Source of the DNA: Bolinopsis microptera
Taxonomy: Eukaryota > Ctenophora > Tentaculata > Lobata > Bolinopsidae
NCBI RefSeq assembly: GCF_026151205.1
Contig: NC_087072.1
Location: 20,426,103 to 20,490,102 of the forward strand
Length of the DNA: 64,000 nucleotides
Reading direction: 5' to 3'
A program made the translations under genes and the position numbers. Under the pieces are notes generated by a model, which worked only from the letters and a program-made list of their open reading frames with translations, ran no database searches and was not told the DNA's origin. Positions 1 to 12,500 of the stretch are shown here, piece after piece (within the stretch, counting starts at the first letter, position 1; each line of letters begins with the position of its first letter).

Positions 1-1747
1 ATAACTGATGCTATAAAGGCACAGATCATTCTTTCTTTACAATCTGGTGATTTCGATGATGAAACCATGAAAATTCTCGAGGAAGAACTCGAAAAGATTG
101 ACTCTGTTGATGATGGTAAGATGGAAATCGCTGCTACAAAGAAAGATGGTACACCGATTAACTTGACGGTTAACATCAACAACATTGTCAAGAATATTGT
201 CCCTGTTCCTATGGATGAGGAAGAGGGTTACGAGCTCATTGAAAGTGCGCCAGTTCCAGTCCAATGTGATCTCAAAGTCGCCCTAGAAAGCCCGACTGAT
301 ATCACGGATATCCCTGTTACCGACGATATAAAGTCACAGATTGCTGATACTTTGAAATCGTCAGGTCATGATGAAGAGACGATTGATCTCTTACGAGAAC
401 AACTCGGCAAGTTGTTGAACTTAAATGGTGATACTGTTGAGCTGTCGACGTACAAAAAGGATGGAACTCCAATTGATTTTACGATCAATATTCATCGTAT
501 CACAAAAATAACTGTGCCAGTTTCCCTAAAAGAAGAGCCCCAAGAGGAGAGTCCTGACTCCAAAAAAGTTATCCCAATAACACTTGAAATCAAGGCTCAG
601 ATCGTAGACTCGTTAAAATCTGCTGATCTTGACGAGGAGACACTTGATCTGCTTGAAAAGGAAGTAGAGAAGCTCGACAATCTGGAGGGTCATAGCATCG
701 ACTTAAACATCGCTAAGAAAGACGGAACTCCGATCAGCCTTACTATCAACTTGGAGAACATTACCAAAAACATTGCTCCAACAACCCTTGAAAGTGAGGA
801 TGCTCCTGAGCTCCTGGAGTCTGTAGATATGGATCCGTGTGAAGATATAACTGTTGAGCAAGATATCAAAGAGAAGGTTCATCGTGCCCCTCTTGCACTT
901 GATATCCCTGTTTCACTTGCTTGTATCGGTAAAGACATTAAAGCTGTTCCAATTGGTATGGATGATTACGGATATGCCTTGGAATATCCCAAAGCTAAGA
1001 AAGAGGAACCCCTGGAGCCGCTTGGACAATTCTTGGCAGTCCATACTGAGATAACTGACAAGATTAAAGAAGCAATCATTGCATTGGATATTCCCAAACC
1101 TGCAAAAGAAGATCTGATCAAGGAGCTTGATAACGGAAATATGATGGCTTGTGGTGCAAATGGTCTTATAAAGACTACACTCGAAATTATTGAGCCTGTC
1201 GCTACGCTCGTCAACTTGACTCTTCCTGATACTCCTGTGAACCCAGGTGATATTGTCGTAGACTTTTCTCAGCCCAAAGAAGATACAGCTGAAATACCTT
1301 TGAAAGAAGAGGTTGCTCCTGAAGAGGGTGGTATTGAGGATATTCACGTTGAATCAGAGAAGGTACCCGAAGTTTTAGAAGAGCCTGGTGAGAAGAAGAT
1401 GGTTCCAGTTACCGAAGATATAAAAGCCCAGATCATGGATTCACTGAAAGGAGCAAATCTTGATGGTGAAACCCTTGATCTACTGGAGAAAGAAGTCGAC
1501 AAATTGGACAATCTTGAAGGTGACCAGGTCAAACTTATTACTGAGAAAGAAGACGGCACACCGATAGCTTTGACAATAAACGTATCGCATATTACCAAAC
1601 ATATTGCTTCAATACCTGTGTCAGATGAAGAGGAATATGAACTAGTAGAGCCTGCAGAAGAACCGAAAAAAGAAACCGGCGTCGAAGATTTACCCCTGGT
1701 GGAGGTGGTTGTTGATGTCTTAGATTACTGCAACATCGACGAAGATT
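1..1747 (+). CDS. Large exon of tandem ~75-residue KKDGTPI repeats (partial at 5' end)
   Basis: Open in frame 1 from base 1. It either splices at the good donor GTAAGT at 1748 (phase 1) or stops at the TGA at 1762. The protein contains at least four recognisable copies of one unit, starting near bases 1, 310, 575 and 1405. Each unit has an amphipathic helix (consensus DIKAQIxDSLKxAxLDEET), a second acidic helix (LDLLEKEVEKLDNLEG), then KKDGTPIxLTINxxxITKNI. Acidic Glu/Pro-rich linkers separate the units, and a decayed copy lies around 1030-1260. I do not recognise the family. The phase-1 donor is compatible with the acceptors at 18496 and 19925, so this may be an upstream exon of the giant cytolinker locus; it could equally be the last exon of a separate gene. 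Coding status is secure; linkage is inference. Confidence 0.85.
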
Positions 1748-3249
1748 GTAAGTTTATTAGCTGATCATCATTAACTGAGAGCATTTTTACGGCCTTGATT
1801 GCCGAGTTTTAAGATATTTATTTATTGCCCGTACACTTATATTTTTAACATCTTTACGACGCAATAGTAAGTTATCAAGCTTTAGTTTAGTACGTGTTAA
1901 ACTTATCTTACAATTTGAGCTAGTCGTGCTCACTTTTCTGAGGTTCACAATCGTCTGAAAATAGGAATCTCCGCTATTTCTATTATCACCAAGGGTCCCG
2001 GTATATATGGTTAGAGAGAATTGTGGGGCAACATGTAAGTGACGAAGTCCTGTAATAAGGTTCTGTGCGGTACGTTATATTAACAGTGTGTGCACTGTGC
2101 GTGTGTAAGACCTGTCATGGTCCGAGTAATTTTAAGTTTGTCACAATTACATCCTAAACTTTCATCCTCGGATATAGGGTGTGCAGTGACGGTAATCGTA
2201 AATACAGAAAGCGTCGATCGTAAACTTAGGATTCTTTGACGTTGAAATGTTAATTTATGTAGATATAATTCTGTCAGACACAGTTAAGTTGACATAAAAT
2301 ATTGTTGTGATATACACATGCGTACTTAGTAAAGGGTGGGATTCTGTTCTAGAATCTCGTACAGGTGTCCTGAAATTCTGACAGGAGATTAGATCATTGT
2401 TCTGTGCTGATGTAAGGTTCCAGCGTTCTCCTGTTCCTTACTGTATTAGGGTTGTTTACTGTTTAGTGCACGTGTAAGCTGATGCGACGTACCTTTGACA
2501 TGAGGTAATCTAGCAAGGTCTATGATGACGTTAGAATGGTCCCGTCCCTCAGGAGTACCCAGGTAATGGTTACACGCACAGTGCATACGTATACGGTTAC
2601 AATTATTATATATTCTTCAGAATATACGCGACATCACACATCAATATTGGATTCAACGCTTTCTCATATAAAGTAAAATGTCAAATAATATATATATTAT
2701 ATTATATAGCGGGGTGTGGTGTGTTGGGAAGACCTCTAAAACTTTAGTGCCAGTTAAAATATCGAAACAATATGTAAAACAGCGAGTGTGTGCAGCGTTT
2801 AGCTCCATAGCAGCATCTGGTGGTGTGGGAGCAAGTATTACATGTTAATCTACCCTTTTCTGGAAACATGGCGGTTTATGGTTGAAAAAATTCGGCGAAA
2901 CTGTATTTTGAACTAGTGAAGTTAATTGTACGCAGCCGGTCATAAAACAAAAAGAAATATTCGAAGGTAGCTGTAGATTATACTAGGCTGTGACGGTTGG
3001 TCTCATAAAATGCCCAAACCAAACCCTGCATTATTCTCCAATTAAACACGGGCTGTTTAGCGTTGATATTAAACAAAAGCCTCGTGATTTAGACCATACA
3101 CCAAAACACCATAGCTCCATAGATTCAGGTGAAGTAGATGTATATGGGTAGAATCCTGGTGTTTGTATGCACTACTTCGTATCAACATTTTTATTCGCGC
3201 TGATTTGAGCGTCGTTGTGAGTGTTACATTCCTATCGGAAAGTAGGAAG
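1748..3249. other. Non-coding stretch
   Basis: No supported exon, RNA gene or repeat family seen. An AT-rich TATATA/ATTATA run lies around 2681-2706. A tiny ATG-to-donor frame at 2007-2034 was considered too short to call. Confidence 0.5.
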
Positions 3250-3313
3250 ATGTCGCGTCGTCCTCTTCAACATTCGCTAACCAAAGCGGTTGACCATCGT
3301 CGGATAGGCCAAG
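3250..3313 (+). CDS. Candidate short alternative first exon (first of a similar pair)
   Basis: The ATG at 3250 opens 21 codons (starting MSRRPLQHSL and ending ...RRIGQ) and then reaches the donor G|GTAAAA in phase 1, the phase accepted by the exons at 18497 and 19926. A sequence with the same layout lies about 580 bp downstream (3832-3892). It also ends ...Q|G in phase 1, and its following intron bases resemble this one (both contain a ...CAAAAGTAT stretch about 20-30 bases after the donor). The resemblance suggests a duplicated first exon plus donor. The exon is short and unproven; transcript 5' ends would decide. Confidence 0.33.
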
Positions 3314-3831
3314 GTAAAAACGTCTGAATTCAAACAAAAGTATAACTATGCCAATTAAGGTTTGAGTGTATGAACAATAGAGCATTTCAGCAATCCTATT
3401 GTAAATTCTAATCTGCTGGTCGTAAGTGTTTGATCCGGATCGTCTCTTACTCTTGAAAAAGCCTTTAGCTGAGGAATACGTGTTTTACATTGTTGGATCT
3501 GTTGAGTTGTACGGGCTTCAGCGGTTCTTTGAAAATATACGAATGTTTAAGCGGTCGATCAAGCGGTCGATCACAGCAGAACGGATAATAACTCAAAGTA
3601 GGTTCAAAATATAAGAGTAGATCAAGTGAAACAAAGGTTTGTACAACCCAACTAAACTATTGTGTTAAGTTTGAATTTTGATGCGTTTGTCATTAGTAAG
3701 TTCATTTTTAGTATCCTATTATATATGTGTCTTATAGTATATTGTAAAACTCAAGTCGGGCATTGTATTAAATATGTTGGGTCAGTCGATTGTTCTTGCG
3801 TTTGCTTCAACCACTATTTGAGAGCAGACTG

Positions 3832-3892
3832 ATGTTTCCTCAATTCCGTGCCCTTCTCCGGTCGATGACCGATGAACGGGTTGAGAGGCAAG
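3832..3892 (+). CDS. Candidate short alternative first exon (second of the pair)
   Basis: The ATG at 3832 gives 20 codons (MFPQFRALLRSMTDERVERQ) and ends at the good donor G|GTAAGA in phase 1. It matches the unit at 3250-3313 in length, phase, last residue, and the AAGGTAA.. plus CAAAAGTAT intron start. It would splice to the same phase-1 acceptors downstream. Only the layout and the paired similarity support it. Confidence 0.33.
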
Positions 3893-4350
3893 GTAAGAAG
3901 TTCAAATTTAGACAAAAGTATCTACCTCAAGTAATAGCGTTCAGTGTCTACATCTAAACAAAAGTCTGCGAGCTTCACAGTTCTTCCAATCGTTTAGCAC
4001 ATAACATGTGAGGGCTACTACCGCCTAGGTAATAATATGTATCAAGTAACTGTATACACTCATCATCGGAACGTAACATCATTATTGGAGTGACTCAGGT
4101 CATTATCATCAAATATCAGGTAATAATAAGGATCTTTTGTTAGATGGTCGATGTGCCCCCTGGGCCACTCTCCGCTCTTACTTGTCATCATCACTGTGTG
4201 CTGTTGCGTTCTTTTTAGTTCGGCTTGTGTAAGGTAATACGGGACCGCAGCTGTTTTTTAGTGTCTTAGTTTTAGCTGTGTTGTTTGTAATGGATAGTTT
4301 TAAGTAGTGGTATGGAGGCTGTTGATTTGAAGTATTCGGACCCAGGTTTG

Positions 4351-4458
4351 TGTTGTTCGTGTTGTTCTTTTTATTCGTGTTGTTCTTTTTATTCGTTTTG
4401 TTCGTGTTGTTCGTATTGTTCGTGTTGTTCGTATTGTTCGTATTGTTCGTGTTGTTCA
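4351..4458. repeat. 9-bp simple tandem repeat (GTTGTTCGT family)
   Basis: Imperfect copies of GTTGTTCGT, with TTTTTATTC variants, run through this interval. On the minus strand the array reads as an Asn/Thr/Lys low-complexity frame, which is a by-product of the repeat and not a gene. Confidence 0.85.
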
Positions 4459-4678
4459 CATTTTTAGCTGGTCGGTATACAAGTATTACACTATATCCTG
4501 GGAGAGTTATATAGAACACTAAGGTTGTATGAGCTGGTTGCTGCTTCTTCAGACAGGTCTTTGGCGTGGTGAAAATTATGTACGTTTTAACAAATTAGCT
4601 GTTGAAATGTCGTGAGAGTTGCGGCTGACATCACAGCATGACTAATTGTCATGTGTGGGTGGTGACCTAACCTGTGAG

Positions 4679-4909
4679 TCAAGGTGATACCAGGTTGTCA
4701 AGGTTATACCAGGTTGTCAAGGTGATACCAGGTTGTCAAGGTTATACCAGGTTGTCAAGGTGATACCAGGTTGTCAAGGTGATACCAGGTTGTCAAGGTG
4801 ATACCAGGTTGTCAAGGTGATACCAGGTTGTCAAGGTGATACCAGGTTGTCAAGGTTATACCAGGTTGTCAAGACGATACCAGGTTGTCAAGGTGATACC
4901 AGGTTGTTC
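4679..4909. repeat. 19-bp minisatellite, about 12 copies
   Basis: Tandem units of AAGGTGATACCAGGTTGTC, some with the variant AAGGTTATACC and one with AAGACGATACC. Near-identical units in direct head-to-tail order with no spacers identify a minisatellite. Confidence 0.93.
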
Positions 4910-7475
4910 CCAGGTAGGTAGTAGGGGTTCCATCATAATTCCACTTTAAGACTAAACTAGGGGTTTAACTGGGGGTACTGCAGGTGCGGTGTTGATATTA
5001 TTTTATATAATACTGGATACTAATACAGGTTGCAGGGTGGGACCAGCTGACCATTAGTAGGGTGTGCATTTGCTCTGAATAATCCGCGTCTTTTACTGCT
5101 GAGTAGTCTGACGTCAACTTCACTATTTTACTTAGCAACACGTTTTGTGTTGCGACTAGGACAAGGGAGACTACTGTTTAAACTTTCGATAAATTAGTTT
5201 CAATCAAAACCTTTGTTTGAAATTTGAATAACCATCGCGATCGTTTTACTAATCAAATTTCGTGAGGTCAAATTTAATCGATTCCTGATAGGATGTGACT
5301 TAGACTGATTAGTGATGACGGCATCTCGACATCGAGATTAATTTTGTGAAACAGTCTAGTAGTGTTCCTTGTTCTAACCAGAAAATATGTTTGCAAAAAA
5401 CTAGCACATTGCACAATCTTGAGTGTCAGAAAATGCCTCTAGAAATTGTCCCATTATCTTTCTACAAAGTTCTTATTAAAAAAGCAACGTTCCGTTGCAT
5501 CATTGCATGACTCATAGATATCCCATATTCTCCAAAAGTGTGAAACGTCGGCAGGAGGGAGATATTTATATTCGGTGGCATTTTCTTTGTCATTTGTTCA
5601 ACAATCTGGAGTGGTATTCGCACTATGCTGGAGATTCGTGACGTGAAAACCCGGAGTCCATTGTTACTTTCCATTACAAGAAGTGAAGACGTCTCATCAT
5701 TATACCCGACATATTCTCGACGATTCCAGAAGTTCCAGACTAAGTAGAGATGTGTTCCCCTTAAGTAGACCAGCAAACGTCTGCTGTCTTAACACGACCT
5801 TTCAACAAGCTTGTCAGTTATTAAACCCTACCTAGAACAAGCTTGTTATTAAAACCCTACCCATAGCAACAGTTAATACTTGAGACTGTCAGAACTGGGA
5901 GGTTCCCAGCTCTGATATGGGCCTGTAGTGGAGCTGGGGGTTTATAAAAAACACAAAAACAATGTCTGTTCCACCCTGACTGTCCTTTTAACTTATTTTA
6001 GTTTTAATAGAATGGGTCAACTTGACAACAACTATCAATCAAGGTAGAACTATGAATCAAAGTAGAAGTTGCCATATTTTTACTTTAAAGTATGATAACT
6101 TTGGACGATTTGTCTGTTTTATAAGCACCATGTTTACAAGGGGCCCGTGTTTACAAAACCATGTTCACAAGGGCCGTGTTTGATAAAGGCGGATTACACA
6201 CTGTTTACTGTTATCTCAGCAGATAATGAAAATTTGATTAGGAGTGCATGTTACACAGTCTACCACTGTCACCAACAAGAACCCCCGTTTAATACAGCTC
6301 TGCCACACCTTACAATCTCAGCTGTTTTAAATTTATATTTTCTCGGTCCGGTATCCACTATCCAATATCCATTATCCGGAGTCTCAAGTCTATCCACTAC
6401 TTCACTAGGATCTTTTGACAGTCACTGATTAAGATTGAACAGTTGGTTGGTATCTGAAACATGGCTAAGTTAATCTCAGCACGTCTTTATACCGTACAAG
6501 GGGACTCAAGTGAGGATGGAAGAGTCCTGGAAGCCGGTCCTCTCTAAGTAGGTTATACCGGACTTGTGTCAGTTGTAATCAAATTTGTGCCGTGTACTCA
6601 CACTCACATATAAGATCTGATTTCTAACTCTCTATAGCTTTGTTACGGCACACAGACTCCTGGAATTCTTGTTATGTAACACAGTCTGGTCAACATTGTG
6701 AGAAATTACTCATGCTGAGGAATTTCTGTGTAATATAAAATTAAAGGCCGAATAATTAAAACTGGAATATTCACTGCCGGTATTAGATGAAATTAGAGTT
6801 TGATAAGGAGTGTATTTTTCAGTCAGCTCTCCCCAATTGTCATGTCGTTATCACGGCCCCGGTTAGGTCGTTATCACGGCCCGTACTCTAATTAGTTACA
6901 GGTAAGTGTCACAACACGTCTTATTACCACGTATTAGACCCTCTCGCCTTGCTGTAATCCTGTAATTTTATCATCAGGGCTCATGGAATGTCAGCAATCA
7001 AGTGTGTAAATTACCTTGGTATTGTTTGGTGTCAATGTTACATAATGAACCTTCATTGTAGACTCATAAAGGTTAACTATTAGACGTGTGGAAATATAGA
7101 CAGTTGAGAATGTAGACATATTATAGAAATGTAGAAATATTTCGTGTAAGTACCCTGGCGAGGAATGGTTTACTGTGCCGGCCTGTGTCATTATTAGAAA
7201 TCGTAATTTTTACTGTTCCCACGTGATTCATTCCAGAGTTTAAGGTTGGAAACCCCATTATAATATGTTTAGTGTGATATCATTAAACATTTAACAGGCT
7301 TTATTCTTCATAAATCTAAAAATAACTTGACTTTTTTGACATTTTACCCCTCAAATCATTCTAAAGCTGTAGGCGCTGTAGTGATTCATAACTTTATAAG
7401 GACATCACTGAATTTTACTGTCATGACCACGGAGGGTGTCAACGATATTTGCCCATTCTATACAGTGTACAGATT

Positions 7476-7517
7476 ACAAGGATTTAAGGGTCCGGTACAA
7501 GGATTTAAGGGTCCGGT
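7476..7517. repeat. 21-bp tandem duplication
   Basis: Two perfect adjacent copies (7476-7496 and 7497-7517) of a unit beginning ACAAGGATTTAAGGG. Confidence 0.9.
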
Positions 7518-8439
7518 CTCACTCAGCTCCTGACTGTAACTGATCGTAATTGTTGTGCTCCAGACACAGGATAAAGAATGCTCCTTATCCAGAAGCCTGA
7601 CCGATGTCTGAGAGCAGTAGAAACCAGAGAGGGTAACTAAGATGCCAACACGAGCTGTTGGATCTACCCTGGAGTATAAGGATCATAATCGTACCACACA
7701 ACAGGAGTTTAACAATAAATCACAACTATATCGGGGTATGTTCTGTCCTGTCATCAGCTGTAACCCCGGGCCCTGGCTCCCCCATTTCTGGTTTAGCTGC
7801 AGGATCTTTCAAAACGATGTTGGGGCCATGTTGGCATGTCATCACTTCGGTTCTGGATTGTTGTTATTTCACGCTACATCCACTGCTTTACTTGTTATAA
7901 TGTACTTTGTTTCTTAGTCTGGTATCCGTCACCATTTTTAGCTCGATTATCGGAACCGATTTCCCTGTCTATGTTATATGCGATTTCAGTGTAAAAAGCT
8001 GAAGGTAAAGACAATGCCTATTATCATCAATCCCTTTCTCTGGTTTCTGAAGAGAGGTTTGAATATAACATTATGTTTTACAATACGTTGGAATTTCACT
8101 GAGGTTAACAGAGTGATTTAAGATGTTCTGGAACATTCAGGCTGCTGTAACTGTGCCTGGTGGATGAGTCATATTATCATACTATTAAAGCATTGTCAGT
8201 CATCTGTGTAGGGCTTTACACATGTCTATTTTGTACCTTACAATATCTGAAAAGTCTTTCAAAATTAGGAGAGAGATGATTTCATTTCACAATAATATGG
8301 CCCTCTTAGTTCACTGCTGTCATCAGACCATACCGACGATTCTGTAAACAATTTAGTGGTTAAGAATTACAGCTGGTAGGTATTTCTTGTTCTGATGTAG
8401 GTAGTTCATGTTTAGCTCATATTATCATGAAGCTCGGCA

Positions 8440-8466
8440 ATGATGATGATGATGATGATGATGATG
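8440..8466. repeat. (ATG)9 trinucleotide microsatellite
   Basis: Nine uninterrupted ATG triplets in non-coding sequence. Confidence 0.95.
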
Positions 8467-9371
8467 CGAACCTTTTACAGTTTGCCGTGATTCTTGAGAT
8501 TCATTCAAGTATATAGAAGAATTTGACATTTTTCATGTCTGCTTGTACGTGCTAACTGAACAGTCAAGAGAAGATGTATATTGATATCAATAGTTTTCGC
8601 TCTCAGAACAGCTCAATCATTCTCAGTAACCGTGGTCCCGTGATTGTGAAACTAATAGATCTTCAAAGAGTAGTTTTGTTTGATACTACGACTGAACAAT
8701 AGACAATATCACATGGCTCTTCGAAAAATGGACACTTTGGAATAAGTACTGGAAATGCCGGGCTGCATACCTTCCCCGAGTATCAGCAGCTGACGTAAAA
8801 GCAGGTATATACCGATAATTAGAGAGAGTGTACATTGTATCTCCATCTAATTGTTCAGGTCTAGGTTCGCATAGTCGACCAATTAGCACGTCGACTCAAT
8901 ATCCCAGTTCCCCAAAAAAACATATTTAAAAAACTCATTGGTCCTTGGGTGGGTGACCCTCGGTAAAATTAGAGCTCTTCACTCCACGAGGACCTCCGAC
9001 TGATGGTTCGGTTGGTTCCAACTGGAGACAACCATTGGACTAACAACCTCACAGTCAGCCAGTGGTCCGGATCTTATCATTCCTTCACTGAGTCGCACTC
9101 TCCGATACCACTTTACCTAGTTAGGATAAATTCTTTAGGGTTTTAGAAAGTTAGAAGCTTTGTTGGCTTCTCTCTCTCTCTTGGCCAGATATCGATGACA
9201 TCTCTGACCGGATCTACGTTGTCGGATGCAGCAGGCCTATCTCACCATCTCTTGTTTTATGTGTTTTGGCGTATGTGTTTGCTTGATGGAACTTGACATG
9301 CAGCTCGCCTTGTGCTGTTCCCAGTAGTGTTGTTATTAGTGTGATGTGATTTGATCGGGGTGTAGTGTAAC

Positions 9372-9540
9372 ATGTACGGAGTGGACAGAGGGTGCAGGAA
9401 ACCCTGGAACAAGAGTTTAAGTAAGGTGGTGTCAGAGAGGAGGAAGTTTAGGCTTGTTGCCAAGTGTCAGACTGATCAGGAAGCAGGTTGTGAGGATGAT
9501 GTGGACCAGCTCATTGCAGACGAGCTCATAGCTCTAACGG
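9372..9540 (+). CDS. Alternative first exon with a PWNKSL motif
   Basis: The ATG at 9372 opens 56 codons with clearly higher GC than its surroundings, then meets a donor (G|GTACAT) in phase 1. The N-terminus reads MYGVDRGCRKPWNKSLSKVV. The PW-x-K-x-L-x-K pattern matches the repeated PPWKKQLKK and PAWKKNLKK motifs of the exon at 18497-19162, to which this exon could splice in phase. The shared motif plus matching phase make it the best-supported 5' exon in the 17-kb gap. The C-terminal part is acidic (EDDVDQLIADELIAL). Function unknown. Confidence 0.58.
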
Positions 9541-12500
9541 GTACATATCTCCGTTTAAACAGTGACTATATTTAGCACGTGGGCATGTGTGTCTGGCTTA
9601 TTTGATGACTTACGTGGATCATTTGATAGCACTTGAAACCTTTGAATTGCTTTAGTCGCACACGCTGCGCGCGTGTTACGCTAAATCGTTTTCTATTATA
9701 GACATTTTCTATAACAAATAGGGTTTAGGACAAAGTGCATATTATTACGTCATCATATTGGACGAGGACGCCTTATGAATTGAATCCAGAGATGGCTTCG
9801 TCAATTCAGCTCTGTAGTAGAATAAACTCATCTGTAAGGTTGATACTTGATATCCATCTAATTAAATTAATACACCTAATTAAATAAAACACAGCGTTAT
9901 TTTTATGACACAATCAAACAATATAGCAATAGGACATTCAATATGATATGCAGTATATTATGCAGGTATGGTTTACCTAGTTAACCTAGTTTACCCTGAC
10001 ACAAGAGAATATGAAGTCTGTCTGGAAATGACGTGACTAATCCGACCATATTGTACACTTCTGTTTAATGTTTTATCTAATCTTTTATACACGAATAAGC
10101 CATGGATGATTAAAACATAATATCAAGTAAACATCTAATGCCATGAATTAAATTCAGATAAGTACACGTTATATCGCTGATGATTTTGATTTTTCTCAAA
10201 AATCGTCTGTTAAATTCAAGCAAATATCTTATCTTAAGTGGGTGTCTCTTTGATTTTAGTACATAACTTGTAAGGTACCTGTTGAATAGTAAAGTTCTTT
10301 GTATTTGTCTGTGATTAGCTTGCACTACCTAAACACTCCCCCCACCAGCAGACGACAAAGAAAGGCTGCAGAAAAATCTGTAACATTCTGAATAATGAGA
10401 CATTTTGACGTGTCCTAGGATAAATATTATTTTATATTTTATACGGTTGGTTAAGCTCAACCGTCAACAATGTCTCAATGTATTGCACTGTATAGTAAAA
10501 CTAATTGTGCTACTATAAATGTACAGCTGTTGTGAATAGAAATGTGGCTGTTCCTTTAAAGGCTTAGTTCTCACCGAGTACAATGTTAATAACAGCAAGG
10601 CTTGTTACAATGTAACAATGTTAATAGCAAGGACAATAACACAAGGATAATGATTCTTTTACTGTCTAACATAGTTAGTGTTACACTTAACTGATTTAAC
10701 TATAATTATAATTATAGCTTTAAAGTTTACCACGTGACGGACTCAAAAGTTGGCTTCTAAATTTCTCAAACGTTTAGTGCAATTCAATTGTAAAGGCCAT
10801 CTTTTCACGGGCGCAGTTTAATAGAGCTATAACATAATCACTTTGTATTACTTCATTCTAAAAGGAATAATCGATATAATACTCGGCGCTATCGTAACGT
10901 GACTAATAGTTTAAGTGTGCAGAGAGAGGTAGAGGTAGAGAGTTAGATCTGTAGATTAGTACATTGTTACTGCTGTTAGTTGATTGGTAAGTAAGACCTG
11001 GATAGTGGTTATCTAGAATAGCATTATTATTAACTGTTATATGTTGTAAAAATAGAAGCAGATTCTGAGTTTAATTGCCATGGACCAGCCTCAAGGAGTC
11101 GGTGAGGTATTTTATGAAAATCTATGTCAACAACATTGGCAAATGTTTCATTAAACATGTAAATTGTGGGCTGTTTGGATTTCCTTACCACCTGTGTAAC
11201 TGACCTTACGAAAGCCATTTTCTTAGAGGGCTCAAGATTCATTGTAGCGGTACTCCTCGGTATTATATACAGTACACTCAAGTGTTCATATCCTGAGTAA
11301 GCAAGCACTAAAGTGTAATGTACTGATGTGTATAGTGTATTAGTGCCCCACATATAATGCTATTGACCTATTGTATATCTAGTGATAATGGAGTAAGCTG
11401 TTACCATCCATTATCTACAATCGGCACAGTAATCCAGGTATTACTACTAAAGTGTAGCTCAATTAATTTGGGTTTGACTGTACGAGATATAGTTGAGGGG
11501 ATGTAACTTGTGAAATGTCCAAATATTTTGAAATATTGTGAGTAACAACAACTTACAACACCCTTCAGTGTGGGGAATTTAGAGGGATCTGTCAGTGTCA
11601 TGCTCACTAAATATTATCGTGATAACATAAGATATTAGTAACAGGAAGTAGTGAAAATGAGTTTTGGGGTTGTAACTTGTAGATGGATCTAGTTGCGGGT
11701 AACTGCAGCTGATATCCGTGTAGTAGTTACAGTTGACTATTAGCTGTGTACGAGGCTGTATGATAATGATAGTTTTTAGAAATAACTAGAAACATTGTGA
11801 AACAAAGTATCAGCTATTTACACGCCACATGTAATTGTGTGTACATACTCTCTCCCCGGTGCCTTTCTCCTTAGTGTTCATTTATTAGAACATTGTTGCT
11901 CTTCTACAGTCCACAGGCCACAGGGCGGACTGTAGTGTTCACATTGACCTGAGCAAAAAAACAAGGACACAAATCCTGGACGCTAGACAGGAACCCTGGC
12001 AACTGTAGTTTTTATAATATATCGTTGTTGTCCTGGTCTCCTATTATGGTCATGTTCACGAGATTGTTAATCTAACGTTAATAACAATATCAACCTACTG
12101 TGAATTGTTCCTGAGTACGAGTTTGGTTGTAGTTAGTGACTAGTATAGTGTTGTTAGGTGCCAAGGAAGGTCAGTTACGGTCACGCACCGGCAATATCTG
12201 GGTCATGCACTGGCAAGGTCTTGGTCATTCACCTGTAAAATTGTTCGGAGCAAGGAGCTATATTAATATGTTTAGAGGGTAGGACTCAGCAAGGCCCATG
12301 TAATTTGTTTAGTCTCTTTATATTACATCATCAGGGATTCGAAACAGATGCTGCACTCTTCACCCTGCACTCACAGATTACTGTCTCTTTACAAGATTAC
12401 CGTAATGATAATGAGGTTGTGTTATGATAATGAAGTTGTGTCAAGACAAATGATCCCCAGATCTGCTGCTACAAGGACCCTTAATTTCACGCCCTGCACT

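Larger units (their letters stand above)
3893..9371. other. Non-coding stretch with simple repeats
   Basis: Apart from the tandem repeats listed separately (4351, 4679, 7476, 8440) I see no exon with coding character. Open frames here are short and either low-complexity or without splice context. Confidence 0.5.

Noticed and set aside
913..1598. Minus-strand frames opposite the repeat exon
   Set aside because: Antisense shadows of a strongly coding exon.
2007..2034. Nine-codon ATG frame ending at GTAAGT in phase 1
   Set aside because: Too short to distinguish from background.
4178..4519. Minus-strand open frame of Asn/Thr/Lys repeats
   Set aside because: It is the translation of the 9-bp GTTGTTCGT tandem repeat and has no other coding evidence.
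4679..4909. Regular repeats suggestive of a CRISPR array
   Set aside because: The 19-bp units abut directly with no unique spacers, in an animal genome; it is a minisatellite.
5462..5776. 104-codon minus-strand frame
   Set aside because: No recognisable domain, splice context or partner exons; could be chance in non-coding DNA.
6461..6509. ATG frame ending at a phase-1 donor (MAKLISARLYTVQGDS)
   Set aside because: Phase fits, but there is no motif, composition or duplication support; likely chance.
11030..11353. 107-codon minus-strand frame with a protein-like C-terminal half
   Set aside because: The part after MNLEPSKKMAFV reads plausibly, but I recognise no family and see no neighbouring exons or promoter; a gene fragment cannot be excluded.
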